Positions 29,389 to 38,544 of a stretch of 64,000 bases of DNA are shown here, piece by piece. Below the pieces are notes generated by a model that had not been told where the DNA came from, did no database searches, and worked only from the letters and a program-made list of their open reading frames with translations. The stretch spans positions 79,298-143,297 of the forward strand of contig JACVQJ010000001.1 of the NCBI GenBank assembly GCA_015661075.1, written 5' to 3'. The DNA comes from Parachlamydiales bacterium. GTDB lineage: Bacteria > Chlamydiota > Chlamydiia > Chlamydiales > SM23-39. Both the position numbers and the translations under genes were made by a program. Each line of letters starts with the position of its first letter. Positions within the stretch are counted from its first letter, which is position 1.

Positions 29389-31506
29389 ATGGAAAGCTAC
29401 CTCAATCCCCAGCACTACGACCTCGTCACGCCCGACGGATTCATCCAGGAACTGCATACCATCGACGAGCGGAGCAAGATGGCCGTCGTCAAGATCGACG
29501 ATATCTCTCCTGCTTTTGTCGGCTATGAAATCGATTCCAGCCTCATCGTTTTCAACCTCAAGAGCACGCTCGCCCAGCTGGGTATGAACGGCATCGGCCG
29601 CGAGTACACTATCAATCCCAAACAGAGCAGCGCCCTTATCCGCGTCGAACTGCAAGCGATCGGCCCTATCAGCGCCGCGATGCTGGAGCTTCTGCAAGTC
29701 GGAGCTTATATCGGCAAGCTCTTTGCCGCCGACGATCGACGGCGCGTGCGCGATCCCGATTATTTGATGCGGATGTTCGGACGGTCAGATCGGCGCGGAC
29801 GCCCTCTTCTATCATTGGGCGGCCTTGACGGGAGCCGCGACCTGATCCTGGAAAAAAACGAGGGTCGCACCGTCGCATTTTTGTCCCTGCGCGATGGGAT
29901 CGTCACCTATGACACCTCCGTCTACAGCTTTCTGCCCACTTTAGCCAAAGCCCTGATGAAGAACATGCCCCATACGCGGCAGCTTCTGCATCTGCACCAC
30001 CACTGGGTCAGCGGCCAGCCGCGCCTCGTCAAGGAAAACGACGTTCTGCTCGTCCGCACCGCGCCCCTGCATATTCGAACAGTGTATGCCCGCGTTGTCG
30101 ACAAGCTGCTGCCGCAGGGCTACCATCATACGACCGCCAACGTCCTACAACCCGATACTTCCGCATCCGGCGACATCTACGAGCTCTATGGATCGAGCAA
30201 TCAGGTGCTCGATGATATTCCGCTCGAGTTCTACACCCTCGAGCCGCACCGCGAACACGTCTTTTTCTCCGATCGCGACCAGCTGCAAGCCTCTTTAGAA
30301 GATCCCGCCGCTCTCTTCGAAGCGGTCCGCACCGCCCCGTCCCCTGACAACTATCTCGCCGCCGTCTTCGTCGTCAAGGGAACACAAATGAAACACCTCA
30401 CGGCCCAGGACTGGATCATCCGCGATCCGTACAAGCATGAGTTTCCGGGCTTAACCCATCCTTCGCGCCAGGCGATGATCGTAGAAAAATACATCGAAAA
30501 CCAGCCCGCTTATCCATTTCTCAAGGCGATCGAAACAGGACTGATCACCTCGCAGGGCATTCTTCTCTGCCGCCACTTTCCAACGCCGCTCCTCAAGCGC
30601 ACACTCTTGAACGACGATGTCCAGCGCTGTCTGAAACGAATCTATTTCCGCTATCCTTCGTGCTCGCACGACAGCTTTTTCTCCCACGAAGACCGAGCCA
30701 TGCTCGTCGATCTGGCGAAATTCGGCATCCCCGTCTATTGGATCGATGAAACATCGCAAAAGATTTTGCAATACACGCTCAAGTCCGACAAGGATACGGG
30801 GCTGTTCGTCCCTATTTCTCTCGTCGATGCGTTCCGCAAAGCCACTGTGCTCGGCGTCTACGGATCGAATCTGCAGGAAGGCACTTTTGAAAACGAGCTG
30901 AAGGGCCTGTTGCAAGGCCTGCTTGAAATGCGAGAGCATGTCAACCACCCATTGCTAGGCCCCGGCACCCCGCTGGCGCTACTCACCGGCGGCGGCCCCG
31001 GCGCGATGGAGATGAGCAACCGTGTTGCCAAATCGCTCGGCATCCTGTCCTGCGCCAATATCGTGGATTTCCGGGCTAAAAGCACTAGCATCGTCAATGA
31101 GCAGCGCCAAAATCCCTATATCGATGCCAAGATGACCTACCGCCTCGATCGGCTCGTGGAGCGGCAAGCGGAATTCTATCTCGACCTTCCCATATTCGTG
31201 CCCGGCGGCATCGGCATGGACTTTGAGTACACCCTCGAAGAAGTGCGCCGCAAAACCGGATCGTGCCCAATCAATCCCGTTCTATTATTTGGCGAGCTCG
31301 AATATTGGAAGCGCAAAGTGTCGTCGCGCTTCCAGGTCAACCGCGACACTGGGACGATCAAGGGATCGGAATGGGTTAGCAATTGCTTTTACTGCGTTCA
31401 GACAGCGCGTCAGGGCTTATCCGTCTTGCGCCGCTTCTTCGATAATAAGCTGCCCATCGGCAAAGACAGCCCCGTCTATTCAGATGGCTTTTGCATCGTC
31501 GAATAA
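29389..31506 (+). CDS. Large chlamydial protein with C-terminal LOG-like Rossmann domain (CT387-like)
   Basis: A 705-residue protein. The first 450 residues have no domain I can name. From about residue 480 a Rossmann fold of the LOG/lysine-decarboxylase-like type appears: VLGVYGSNLQEGTF, LLTGGGPGAMEMSN and PGGIGMDFEYTLEEVRRKTG. The last two match the nucleotide-binding PGGxGTxxE box, with Met-Asp in place of the usual Gly-Thr. LOG proteins release cytokinin-type bases from nucleotides; here the residue change makes activity uncertain. The gene order with HIT and MYG1 matches Chlamydia CT385-CT387. It ends against a long palindrome. Confidence 0.8.
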   Translation: MESYLNPQHYDLVTPDGFIQELHTIDERSKMAVVKIDDISPAFVGYEIDSSLIVFNLKSTLAQLGMNGIGREYTINPKQSSALIRVELQAIGPISAAMLELLQVGAYIGKLFAADDRRRVRDPDYLMRMFGRSDRRGRPLLSLGGLDGSRDLILEKNEGRTVAFLSLRDGIVTYDTSVYSFLPTLAKALMKNMPHTRQLLHLHHHWVSGQPRLVKENDVLLVRTAPLHIRTVYARVVDKLLPQGYHHTTANVLQPDTSASGDIYELYGSSNQVLDDIPLEFYTLEPHREHVFFSDRDQLQASLEDPAALFEAVRTAPSPDNYLAAVFVVKGTQMKHLTAQDWIIRDPYKHEFPGLTHPSRQAMIVEKYIENQPAYPFLKAIETGLITSQGILLCRHFPTPLLKRTLLNDDVQRCLKRIYFRYPSCSHDSFFSHEDRAMLVDLAKFGIPVYWIDETSQKILQYTLKSDKDTGLFVPISLVDAFRKATVLGVYGSNLQEGTFENELKGLLQGLLEMREHVNHPLLGPGTPLALLTGGGPGAMEMSNRVAKSLGILSCANIVDFRAKSTSIVNEQRQNPYIDAKMTYRLDRLVERQAEFYLDLPIFVPGGIGMDFEYTLEEVRRKTGSCPINPVLLFGELEYWKRKVSSRFQVNRDTGTIKGSEWVSNCFYCVQTARQGLSVLRRFFDNKLPIGKDSPVYSDGFCIVE

Positions 31507-31510
31507 GCGC

Positions 31511-31680
31511 CTAACCCGCATTTCTCACACATTCCAGGAAAATCTGAACAATCTGTCACGCCATCTTTCATAAATCGCTCGTCGTCAATATTGCGACAAT
31601 ATTGACCTCCTCGCGATTTTCAAAATCTAGCATAACATCTTGTCCACCTTGTCTCTGGCTTGTGTGAGAAATACGGGCTA
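31511..31680. repeat. Large imperfect palindrome (about 170 bp) between convergent genes
   Basis: The left arm from 31511 (ctaacccgcatttctcacac) and the reverse complement of the right arm (tagcccgtatttctcacac) align over about 83 bases at roughly 70 percent identity. The centre is TCAATATTG CGA CAATATTGA. It occupies the entire gap between two convergent genes and includes the stop codon of the minus-strand glycosyltransferase gene. It could serve as a bidirectional terminator. Confidence 0.8.
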
Positions 31681-32760
31681 ATTGACTGCCTCAGCCATCT
31701 GGCGAGCGTAATTTTCGTCAGTAAATCGTTGGGCCATGTCAGATTGCAAAAATTCGCCAGCTCTTTGCACATAGCCTTCCCATTCGGCTTGGGTCATCGC
31801 CTTTAGAAATGCGAGCATTTCACTATCGTCCTTAAACTGGCGGCGATCGATAAAACAATCCGCCGGAACATAGTCGGTGATATTATCCCCGCCCCAATAA
31901 ATGGGCACTACGCCGGCCGCAAAACAATCCCAGAGTTTTTCAGTGATATATCTATTGATTCGGCTGTTTTCATAGGCGATGGCGAAGCGGTAATTTTTCA
32001 ACACCTGCATTTTGTCGGGAATCGTCCCCTTCCATCGATTCTTAAATTTCTTGTTTTTCCAATACCTGCCATAGAGATCAAATGGCTCTTCCGGTTTTTT
32101 ATCAAAAAAAAGAACCAGCTTTTCGCGTTCGGAGTAGAGCTCCCTGGCATATTTGCTCTTGTATCGGGATGCGATAAGCACCAAAAATTTTCTCTCCTCA
32201 TAAGGCACCAATTCGTCAATCCGAAAAGTCAGATAGGGCAAGTAAAACTTGAAAAAGTGCACATTGTCGACGAGTTCGTCATCGTAAGTATAGATCCGAT
32301 AAAACGCCTCTTGCCGCTGAAGATCGTAGGGCTCAGGCTGCACCGTCGCAGGCTCCCAGATAAACAGGATCAGCTTTTCTTTGGGCAAGCGCTTCAGATC
32401 CAGGTCTCTGAGATCGGGACCAATGCCGGTAAAAAAGACAAAAGCCGTTTCATCGTCGATGGGATTATTCCGGGGCAATCCCCACCCGAGCCAATGCTGA
32501 AAATCCTTCCATCCATGAACCTGCTTCCAAGTGAGAATCCAGGGACGGTGAGCTGCGAGATCCCAATGGCGCACCGCATAGCCTTTTTTCTCAAAAGCCA
32601 GGCGAATCAAGTAATAATGGGGCCATGACGGCTTTGTCCACTGCTGCGGCTTTTCAAAGGACGCATCGCCGACCAGGGCGGGATTCCAGTCTTCGAATAT
32701 CTCAACGCGTTTGGCGTGTAAGGACGCGCAAACACACAAAAAAAATACAATCCATCGCAT
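31678..32760 (-). CDS. GT10-like (fucosyltransferase fold) glycosyltransferase with signal peptide
   Basis: A 360-residue protein. Residues 1-16 look like a signal peptide (MRWIVFFLCVCASLHA). The C-terminal half carries the GT10 donor-site block: NYRFAIAYENS, then YITEKLWDCFAAGVVPIYWG and DYVPADCFIDRRQF. This fits alpha-1,3-fucosyltransferase-like enzymes that use a nucleotide sugar. An exported GT10 enzyme is unusual, because the nucleotide-sugar donor is cytosolic; an uncleaved membrane anchor is an alternative reading. Confidence 0.85.
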   Translation of the reverse strand: MRWIVFFLCVCASLHAKRVEIFEDWNPALVGDASFEKPQQWTKPSWPHYYLIRLAFEKKGYAVRHWDLAAHRPWILTWKQVHGWKDFQHWLGWGLPRNNPIDDETAFVFFTGIGPDLRDLDLKRLPKEKLILFIWEPATVQPEPYDLQRQEAFYRIYTYDDELVDNVHFFKFYLPYLTFRIDELVPYEERKFLVLIASRYKSKYARELYSEREKLVLFFDKKPEEPFDLYGRYWKNKKFKNRWKGTIPDKMQVLKNYRFAIAYENSRINRYITEKLWDCFAAGVVPIYWGGDNITDYVPADCFIDRRQFKDDSEMLAFLKAMTQAEWEGYVQRAGEFLQSDMAQRFTDENYARQMAEAVN

Positions 32761-32823
32761 ACAATCTCGCGAACGCTGTAAAAGTCATAATCGATACGCC
32801 CATTGCTTCAAAGGAAAAAATGT

Positions 32824-34047
32824 TTAAAAGCCGTAGGCCAGATTGAACTCGAAGTAGCGAGTATGTTTTTTCTGGAACTGGCCCTCCAGGGAATAGCCCT
32901 GGTGAAAGCCGGTGTAAAAGCGGAACTTTCGGCCGACGCCGGCCAGTTTGCTGAACTCATACCCTAACCGATATGTGCCGTCAAAATTCCAGTCGAGCCA
33001 CTGCATATTGCGGATATGCAATGCAATGAAACAGGTGCCGAAAAGGCGCTGTTTATAAAATTTGCAGCCCCAGAAGCGCGCTTCCGTGCCATACTGGATA
33101 TAGAGAGGCGGTTTTTCGGGGTAACTCTCGTCGCTATGCACTATCAGGCCCGGACCGACATATACGCGAATCCCTTCCGTAGCTTGATAAGAAGTGTATA
33201 AATCGATCCCCTCAATACTGGGATTGACGCGAACGACATGCGGGTGGTTGACCATGTACTCGTCGCCCAAGTGGCTCGAGATATGATATCCCCTGAAACG
33301 GAAAGACCATTGATTGACGGCATAAGTGATCGGAACGCCAACGTAGAAATCCGTGTTGACCAGCTCGGTTCCACCGCCGATATTCGGCGAGGGATCCATA
33401 TTGAAGACAGACCATATTCCGGCTTCGATACCGATCTGCATATCGCCGTGCCAGCGAAATACATCGAGCCAGCGATAAATCGGAAAGTCATCGCCGAGCG
33501 CAATATTGACGCATTTGACCCCGATCACATGGTCGCCGGCGCGATATCCGACGGTATAAGACACCTGTCTGGGGTCGGCAATCAGGGGCTGGAAAAGTTC
33601 AGTAGTCTGAGGAAACCAGATGCCGCTGATCTGCGGGCGGCGGACATATTTTTCTCTGAGCTCAACATCTTCGGGCGGTACGCCGTCGAGGACAATGACT
33701 TCTTTGACTTCGGGAATATCCCTGACGAAAGAGACGATACTATTGGCAAGGAGTTTGTTTTTGGGGAGATTCGCGAGCCATACCTTGTGATTTTTCACCA
33801 AAACAACGACGCGGTATTCAAAGTAATGCAGATCGACGAGAGCCTGGATATAGCCCTCGAAATAGGGATCGGTCGCGGAATGAATGGACTCAGCCGGAAG
33901 ATTGTCTTTGCGGCTCAACGCGACCGTCACTTCCTTCGAGGGTTCCTGAGAATCGATCTTTTCATCTGCATAGCCTGCAATAAAACAGGAACACAATGCG
34001 ATCGCCAACTGACCTGAACGAATCATCTGCATACAGAGCATCCTCAC
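32824..34047 (-). CDS. DUF1207-family outer-membrane protein with BON-like N-terminal domain
   Basis: A 407-residue protein. A signal sequence ends near residue 27 (CSCFIAGYADEK). Residues about 65-120 resemble a BON domain (YIQALVDLHYFEYRVVVLVK, then IPEVKEVIVLDGVPP). The rest is beta-rich and starts ISGIWFPQTTELFQPLIADP, typical of DUF1207, and ends with the aromatic strand YFEFNLAYGF expected for outer-membrane barrel insertion. Function unknown. Confidence 0.8.
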   Translation of the reverse strand: MRMLCMQMIRSGQLAIALCSCFIAGYADEKIDSQEPSKEVTVALSRKDNLPAESIHSATDPYFEGYIQALVDLHYFEYRVVVLVKNHKVWLANLPKNKLLANSIVSFVRDIPEVKEVIVLDGVPPEDVELREKYVRRPQISGIWFPQTTELFQPLIADPRQVSYTVGYRAGDHVIGVKCVNIALGDDFPIYRWLDVFRWHGDMQIGIEAGIWSVFNMDPSPNIGGGTELVNTDFYVGVPITYAVNQWSFRFRGYHISSHLGDEYMVNHPHVVRVNPSIEGIDLYTSYQATEGIRVYVGPGLIVHSDESYPEKPPLYIQYGTEARFWGCKFYKQRLFGTCFIALHIRNMQWLDWNFDGTYRLGYEFSKLAGVGRKFRFYTGFHQGYSLEGQFQKKHTRYFEFNLAYGF

Positions 34048-34088
34048 CCCATGGTTGATTCACAGGGACCAAGACTCTGTATACATTT

Positions 34089-35309
34089 TTATCGATTGAG
34101 TGCCAAGGATTTTTTGGGAACGAACTTCAAAATTCGCAGACCGCTCCAAAGACAAAGCACCGCGCCGATGCCCAGCACAGGCAAGGCGCCCCAAACAACC
34201 GACATCCATCCGCCGAGCGGCGGCCCGACAGCGCCGCGCAAGCCTGCCATGGCCACATTGACGCCGGTATAGCGAGCGCTCTCGTCCTTTCCGGCAAAAT
34301 GAGGCCCCGACATATTCCAGACAAGATGGCTGCCCCCCTGCCCGACGCCATACAAAAAGTAGGCCGCGTATAGCCAGAAAATCTGCCATTGGGCCATGGC
34401 CAGCATGACCGGAAACAAAGCGATCGTTAAAAACACCCCGCTTGCGAGGCGATGAATGGGGTGCTGATCGATCCATCGGCCCCATAACGGCGACGAAGCG
34501 ACATATCCAAGTCCTTTCGCAATCGAGATCGCAGCAGCCATCTGCGTATAGGAGATGCCTAATTCATCGACAGCGAACAGCGGCAGCGCCGGCTGAATCA
34601 ACATGACGGCAAATCCGCAGACCATGAACCCCCACTGAAACCCCGCAAAATCCTTGCGGGTCCGCATGAGCTCGATGCTATCGCGCCAGGGGCGGACGAT
34701 GAGCTCCTTCAAGCTGGGGCGCTTCTCCCGTTCGCCTTCTTGCACGGGCACCGAGGCCTGCACAAACGACCCGACCAACCCCAATAGAGCCGCGCCGACA
34801 AATAGCAGTTTCCACAGGCCGGGATCCTGATCGAGCATTCCGCCCATGGCCAATGAGAGCAGCACGCCCTCGCCATATCCGACGGCAGAGCTCAATGAAA
34901 ACAAACGGCCGCGTTTGCCCTCTTTCAAATTTTTCTTCAAGATCTCCATCCACGCCGGAACCCCTGCGCGATAAAAAAGCATGTAGTTAACGGACGCCGC
35001 AATGACGAACCAGACCGAATCAAACCAGGGAACGAACAGGAATGGGAGGCGCATGAGGAGGCCAGCGCCCAGGACATTAGCGCGCAGCCGCCCGCTCGAT
35101 CCGGCGCTCCAATAAAACGAGAGCAGCGTCACGAGCGGCTTGAGCATTGTGAGCAGCGCGATCTGAAACGGAGTCGCATGCAAATCCTTGTACAAAATGA
35201 ACGCGACAAACGGATATAAAGTCGATAGCGGCTCGTGAAGCATGCTCGACCAGAACAGCGCCATTTTTGTACGCCGCGCTGCCTTTTTTTCGATCTCTTC
35301 GCCCATCAT
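34089..35309 (-). CDS. MFS transporter
   Basis: A 406-residue major facilitator protein with about 12 hydrophobic segments and the usual basic cytoplasmic loop in the middle (EGEREKRPSLKELIVRPWRD). Helices such as FVAFILYKDLHATPFQIALL and YAAYFLYGVGQGGSHLVWNM suggest a drug or metabolite exporter. The substrate cannot be told from sequence. No linked regulator. Confidence 0.8.
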   Translation of the reverse strand: MMGEEIEKKAARRTKMALFWSSMLHEPLSTLYPFVAFILYKDLHATPFQIALLTMLKPLVTLLSFYWSAGSSGRLRANVLGAGLLMRLPFLFVPWFDSVWFVIAASVNYMLFYRAGVPAWMEILKKNLKEGKRGRLFSLSSAVGYGEGVLLSLAMGGMLDQDPGLWKLLFVGAALLGLVGSFVQASVPVQEGEREKRPSLKELIVRPWRDSIELMRTRKDFAGFQWGFMVCGFAVMLIQPALPLFAVDELGISYTQMAAAISIAKGLGYVASSPLWGRWIDQHPIHRLASGVFLTIALFPVMLAMAQWQIFWLYAAYFLYGVGQGGSHLVWNMSGPHFAGKDESARYTGVNVAMAGLRGAVGPPLGGWMSVVWGALPVLGIGAVLCLWSGLRILKFVPKKSLALNR

Positions 35310-35506
35310 TTCCCTATCCCGAATGGACTCCTATAATACCCTCTTTGACCCATTTCAGGAAACAGCGCGATTAACGATCCCGCAACAACCACAACAAGCT
35401 AAACATAAACACATTACATGATTAACGACTCAGGTTGAATTTTCTTATCTTGTGTTAAAACAGATGTTTTGAATAAAATTTTAGGCCCACAAATCGGAAA
35501 ATATCG

Positions 35507-35866
35507 ATGATATACACAAATTACAGCAGTACTCCTTCACTCAGCACATCTTTTGACAGAGATTCAGAAAAGCCGTCGCCTACAACGCCTCCTGGAATTT
35601 CGATAAATGAGAGTACAACACCGCATGACCAACCAAATCGCTCTGCCTCGCGAATACAAAACATCGCTCGCCAGCGAGGAATATCGGTATCAAATCCAAA
35701 CAACTCAAGTTGTCCTAAAGAAATAGTTGACTTTCTAAAAAAACACGCTAAAGAAGGCACACTGCACACATTTACAATTACAGAAAACGGATATACCCAA
35801 ACGTTGAATGATCTTTTACACCAAAGCTGTAATAATAAACAATCTAGTCTGTACGAACTAGAATAA
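35507..35866 (+). CDS. Small Ser/Thr/Pro-rich hypothetical protein
   Basis: A 119-residue hydrophilic protein with an Asn/Ser/Pro-rich first half (STPSLSTSFDRDSEKPSPTT) and a short helical C-terminal part (EIVDFLKKHAKEGTLHTF). No family recognised. Composition and its position next to an Inc-like gene suggest a secreted protein, but this is a guess. AT content is higher than in neighbouring core genes. Confidence 0.5.
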   Translation: MIYTNYSSTPSLSTSFDRDSEKPSPTTPPGISINESTTPHDQPNRSASRIQNIARQRGISVSNPNNSSCPKEIVDFLKKHAKEGTLHTFTITENGYTQTLNDLLHQSCNNKQSSLYELE

Positions 35867-35901
35867 CAATACTCGCTTTCAGAGTGGCAATAGGGCGAAT
35901 C

Positions 35902-35929
35902 AACTGGATGAGGAGTTTCTCATCCAGTT
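35902..35929. terminator. Hairpin between convergent genes
   Basis: AACTGGATGAG (35902-35912) pairs perfectly with CTCATCCAGTT (35919-35929) around a six-base loop, in the gap between two convergent genes. No clear T-run on either side. Confidence 0.5.
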
Positions 35930-35969
35930 CAATAGCCTGACAAGAATGATTTGAGGAAAGACAGGATCT

Positions 35970-37064
35970 TTAAACGGGTTGATCCAAAACCGGAGCAGGA
36001 CCTGAAGTCCATGACCCCTGCCACTTACCATTCTCATCTCTGGAATAGGAAGCTCTAGCGATTCTAGGGAACGTATCCATCAGATTAAAGTTCTGATCCC
36101 GCAATTCATAGTCAAAAAGATATGTAAATTCAAAATTTTGTGAATTTTTCTTTTCAAACTGGATTTTTTTTTCTTTTTGTTTTAGCACTAAACCCGTCGC
36201 CTCAGTCAAGCGACATGTTATTCCACTGTCATTCACCGCTATCACAATAAATCCAGTTTGCGAAAACAATTCCTGTATTAAATGCTCAGCACAACAATCG
36301 TTACTTATATACGCCCGACGAATTAAATGTGTGAGCTCCTGAGCGAATTTCAATCTGTCCTTTTTATAATCTGGAGGAGTAAAATCTATAGATTCATTAT
36401 CTACACGTTTATAATCTGGAGGAGTAAAATCTATAGATTCATTATCTACACGAACAGAAAAAGAGTACGCCCATCGAGTTACGTCTTTACAATACTGATC
36501 TGTTACTGTAAATTCTTTGCAGTTAAATTCGTTACAAGCCTTAATAGTTAAATTTTCTTCAAATCTCTTCAGCTTTTTTAACTCGGCTTCCAAATTAACT
36601 TCAAAATGCTGTTCGCCACTTAAATGTTTTTTTAAACCTATTAATTCTTGCGCCATATTTTCGTCCGATGAGTCTGGAGTGGCTCTCCCAGCCAATGATT
36701 CATTTCCAACCGATTGGACAGGAGACATTGATTCATTTCCAACCAATCGTTCAAGATCTTTGAGTTCAGGCCCTTTCTCAACTTGGCGTTGCCTCTCGCT
36801 GCCTAGACGTTCTTGTTTCTTTACACGGGCATCTAAGTAAGCTCCCACACAGATAAAGCTAACAACGAAAACCGTTCCAAAAACGATAGGAAAGAATAGC
36901 ATTCCCAGGGTAGCGAAACTGGCTGCCGTAGCGGTTACAGCAATAATTGCTAAGGCTACTGCCGCGACATGAAGAGCTATCGTGCTCGCGACTGTAGTTG
37001 CGACAAAGGTATCCGCACCACAAACTCCTAACTCATTGATACATTTTTTTTCGACTGTTGCCAC
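35970..37064 (-). CDS. Inc-like bilobed membrane protein with tandem repeats
   Basis: A 364-residue protein. Residues about 20-80 contain two long hydrophobic segments separated by a short turn (TVASTIALHVAAVALAIIAV and FATLGMLFFPIVFGTVFVVS), the bilobed pattern of chlamydial inclusion-membrane proteins. A hydrophilic cytosol-facing region follows with repeated VGNES and a 15-residue tandem repeat (VDNESIDFTPPDYKR, then the same ending KK). The start has GGAGG upstream (minus strand). Placement in the inclusion membrane is an inference from architecture. Confidence 0.65.
   Translation of the reverse strand: MATVEKKCINELGVCGADTFVATTVASTIALHVAAVALAIIAVTATAASFATLGMLFFPIVFGTVFVVSFICVGAYLDARVKKQERLGSERQRQVEKGPELKDLERLVGNESMSPVQSVGNESLAGRATPDSSDENMAQELIGLKKHLSGEQHFEVNLEAELKKLKRFEENLTIKACNEFNCKEFTVTDQYCKDVTRWAYSFSVRVDNESIDFTPPDYKRVDNESIDFTPPDYKKDRLKFAQELTHLIRRAYISNDCCAEHLIQELFSQTGFIVIAVNDSGITCRLTEATGLVLKQKEKKIQFEKKNSQNFEFTYLFDYELRDQNFNLMDTFPRIARASYSRDENGKWQGSWTSGPAPVLDQPV
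36363..36452 (-). repeat. 45-bp perfect tandem duplication in the Inc-like gene
   Basis: Units 36363-36407 and 36408-36452 are identical over 45 bases (tttataatctggaggagtaa...ctacacg). They encode a 15-residue repeat in frame. Perfect identity implies a very recent duplication. Confidence 0.9.
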
Positions 37065-37285
37065 TCTTCACCTCCTTTCAATATCAATCACACCACATTT
37101 TATTACACCAATCATAACAAACACGAAATAAACGGTCAATGACTTAAAGTGTTTTTACTTAGCACTAAATAATTAAATACAACAGAAATGTACAAAATCG
37201 CGTTCAAAACAAAAATCGCTCTTTTTTCCCATGGACAGGAACCAACAAATCTCTTAACATTATTCAACTTTTTTCAAAGGCGTTT

Positions 37286-38368
37286 ATGTCCAAATCCAAA
37301 TCTCCTCAAGTTTCCATAGATCTCTGGAAGAGCCTCTATCAGGTCGCCGGAGAATACCTTAGCCTCACCCCATGGAAAGTCGTATCGGAAGACGATCTCT
37401 TTGCCGTCCACGATCCCGTTTCAAATAAAATCAACTATTGTTGCGTACTTGGCGAGGCGGGCGAATTTTCCGGACTCACGCTCTACCGCGGAAGAGAAGG
37501 GCTGGAAATGCATCTTCAAATAAAAGAAGACAATTTTGATCCTGAAAACTCTGAAATCATAGATCTCTACGATGCGATCGTCGTAGAATTTTGCGATCGG
37601 AAAGAATTAGACAAAGAGGATCTCATTGTTATTAAACAATTAGGAATGGAATTTTCAAAAAAAGAACCGCATCCGCAATTCAGATCCTTTTTGCCTGGCT
37701 ATCTGCCTTGGTATTTAAACACAGAAGAGGTTCAGCTACTCACTTTAGCGCTCATGTGTGCTGTGAACCATGTGAAGCAATGCATGACCGACTCAAACTT
37801 CAAAAGATCTGTCTGCAACAATGACAAGATTCTTCTGTATTCTCAAAAACAGCCGGACAGTAGAAGTGTCTGGGAAATCAGTTGGCATACTCCCGGTCCC
37901 CTACTTCCCAAACAATTTGATGCATTTCCGATTGATCAGCAAAAAATATGGGCACTCAAGAGTAAGTCGAAGTCCGCTGATACTGTTTGGGAATCGAGAG
38001 CTTTTTTAATTCCGGATGAAATCATAACTGATTCGACCCGCCCCTATTTTCTTCGCATAGTAATGATTGCTGATGAAGGCACAGGGGAGATTATTCATAC
38101 TGAACCGGTACAATCTTTTGCCTGTCCATACATCAACCTACGCGACACAGTGCTTTCCACTATGGAATCTCTGAAACAACTGCCTTCGAAAATTCTGGTT
38201 TTGGATGAAAACGCATTCAGAGTTCTCAGCCCTCTGAAAGCAGCGTTAGGCATTGAAATCGAAACAAACCCCTGCCTTCCTGTCATTGAACGAGCAAAGG
38301 AGTACCTTTTTCAAGAACTGAACGATCGCTTCGATCCAGCATTGGCCGGCGGGCCGCGGGAACGTTAG
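37286..38368 (+). CDS. Conserved hypothetical protein, possibly DUF6930-like
   Basis: A 360-residue soluble protein with no signal or membrane segment. A central stretch (SFLPGYLPWYLNTEEVQLLT) and a C-terminal part (LPSKILVLDENAFRVLSPLK, then LGIEIETNPCLP) recall the DUF7309/DUF6930 pair of uncharacterised domains; this attribution is from memory and weak. It is the last gene before the tRNA-Met island. Confidence 0.6.
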   Translation: MSKSKSPQVSIDLWKSLYQVAGEYLSLTPWKVVSEDDLFAVHDPVSNKINYCCVLGEAGEFSGLTLYRGREGLEMHLQIKEDNFDPENSEIIDLYDAIVVEFCDRKELDKEDLIVIKQLGMEFSKKEPHPQFRSFLPGYLPWYLNTEEVQLLTLALMCAVNHVKQCMTDSNFKRSVCNNDKILLYSQKQPDSRSVWEISWHTPGPLLPKQFDAFPIDQQKIWALKSKSKSADTVWESRAFLIPDEIITDSTRPYFLRIVMIADEGTGEIIHTEPVQSFACPYINLRDTVLSTMESLKQLPSKILVLDENAFRVLSPLKAALGIEIETNPCLPVIERAKEYLFQELNDRFDPALAGGPRER

Positions 38369-38428
38369 AAAAAAGATTGATTGTGTCATTAGGCACCGGG
38401 TTTTTCTATGCACTTTTGACAAGGATGC

Positions 38429-38457
38429 TTGCGCAATCGCAAAACATCGGCTATCTT
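38429..38457 (+). promoter_or_regulatory. Candidate promoter of tRNA-Met
   Basis: TTGCGC (38429-38434), a 17-base spacer and TATCTT (38452-38457) end 13 bases before the tRNA 5' end. Spacing and position fit a sigma-66/70 promoter. Confidence 0.5.
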
Positions 38458-38470
38458 AAGTCCTTTTTGC

Positions 38471-38544
38471 GGGGCAATAGCTCAGTCGGTTAGAGCAGCG
38501 GACTCATAACCCGTCGGTCCCTGGTTCAAATCCAGGTTGCCCCA
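38471..38544 (+). tRNA. tRNA-Met (CAU), island attachment target
   Basis: Cloverleaf with acceptor GGGGCAA/TTGCCCC, discriminator A, D-arm GCTC/GAGC, T-loop TTCAAAT, and anticodon loop CTCATAA giving CAT. G1-C72 pairing excludes an initiator; it could be elongator Met or Ile2 (modified CAU). Pair 31-39 is A-C, a mismatch next to the anticodon loop. The 3' 52 bases recur at 54895. Confidence 0.93.

Noticed and set aside
33238-34017. 259-codon open frame opposite the DUF1207 gene
   Set aside because: The opposite strand has signal peptide, BON-like and barrel features; this frame has none.
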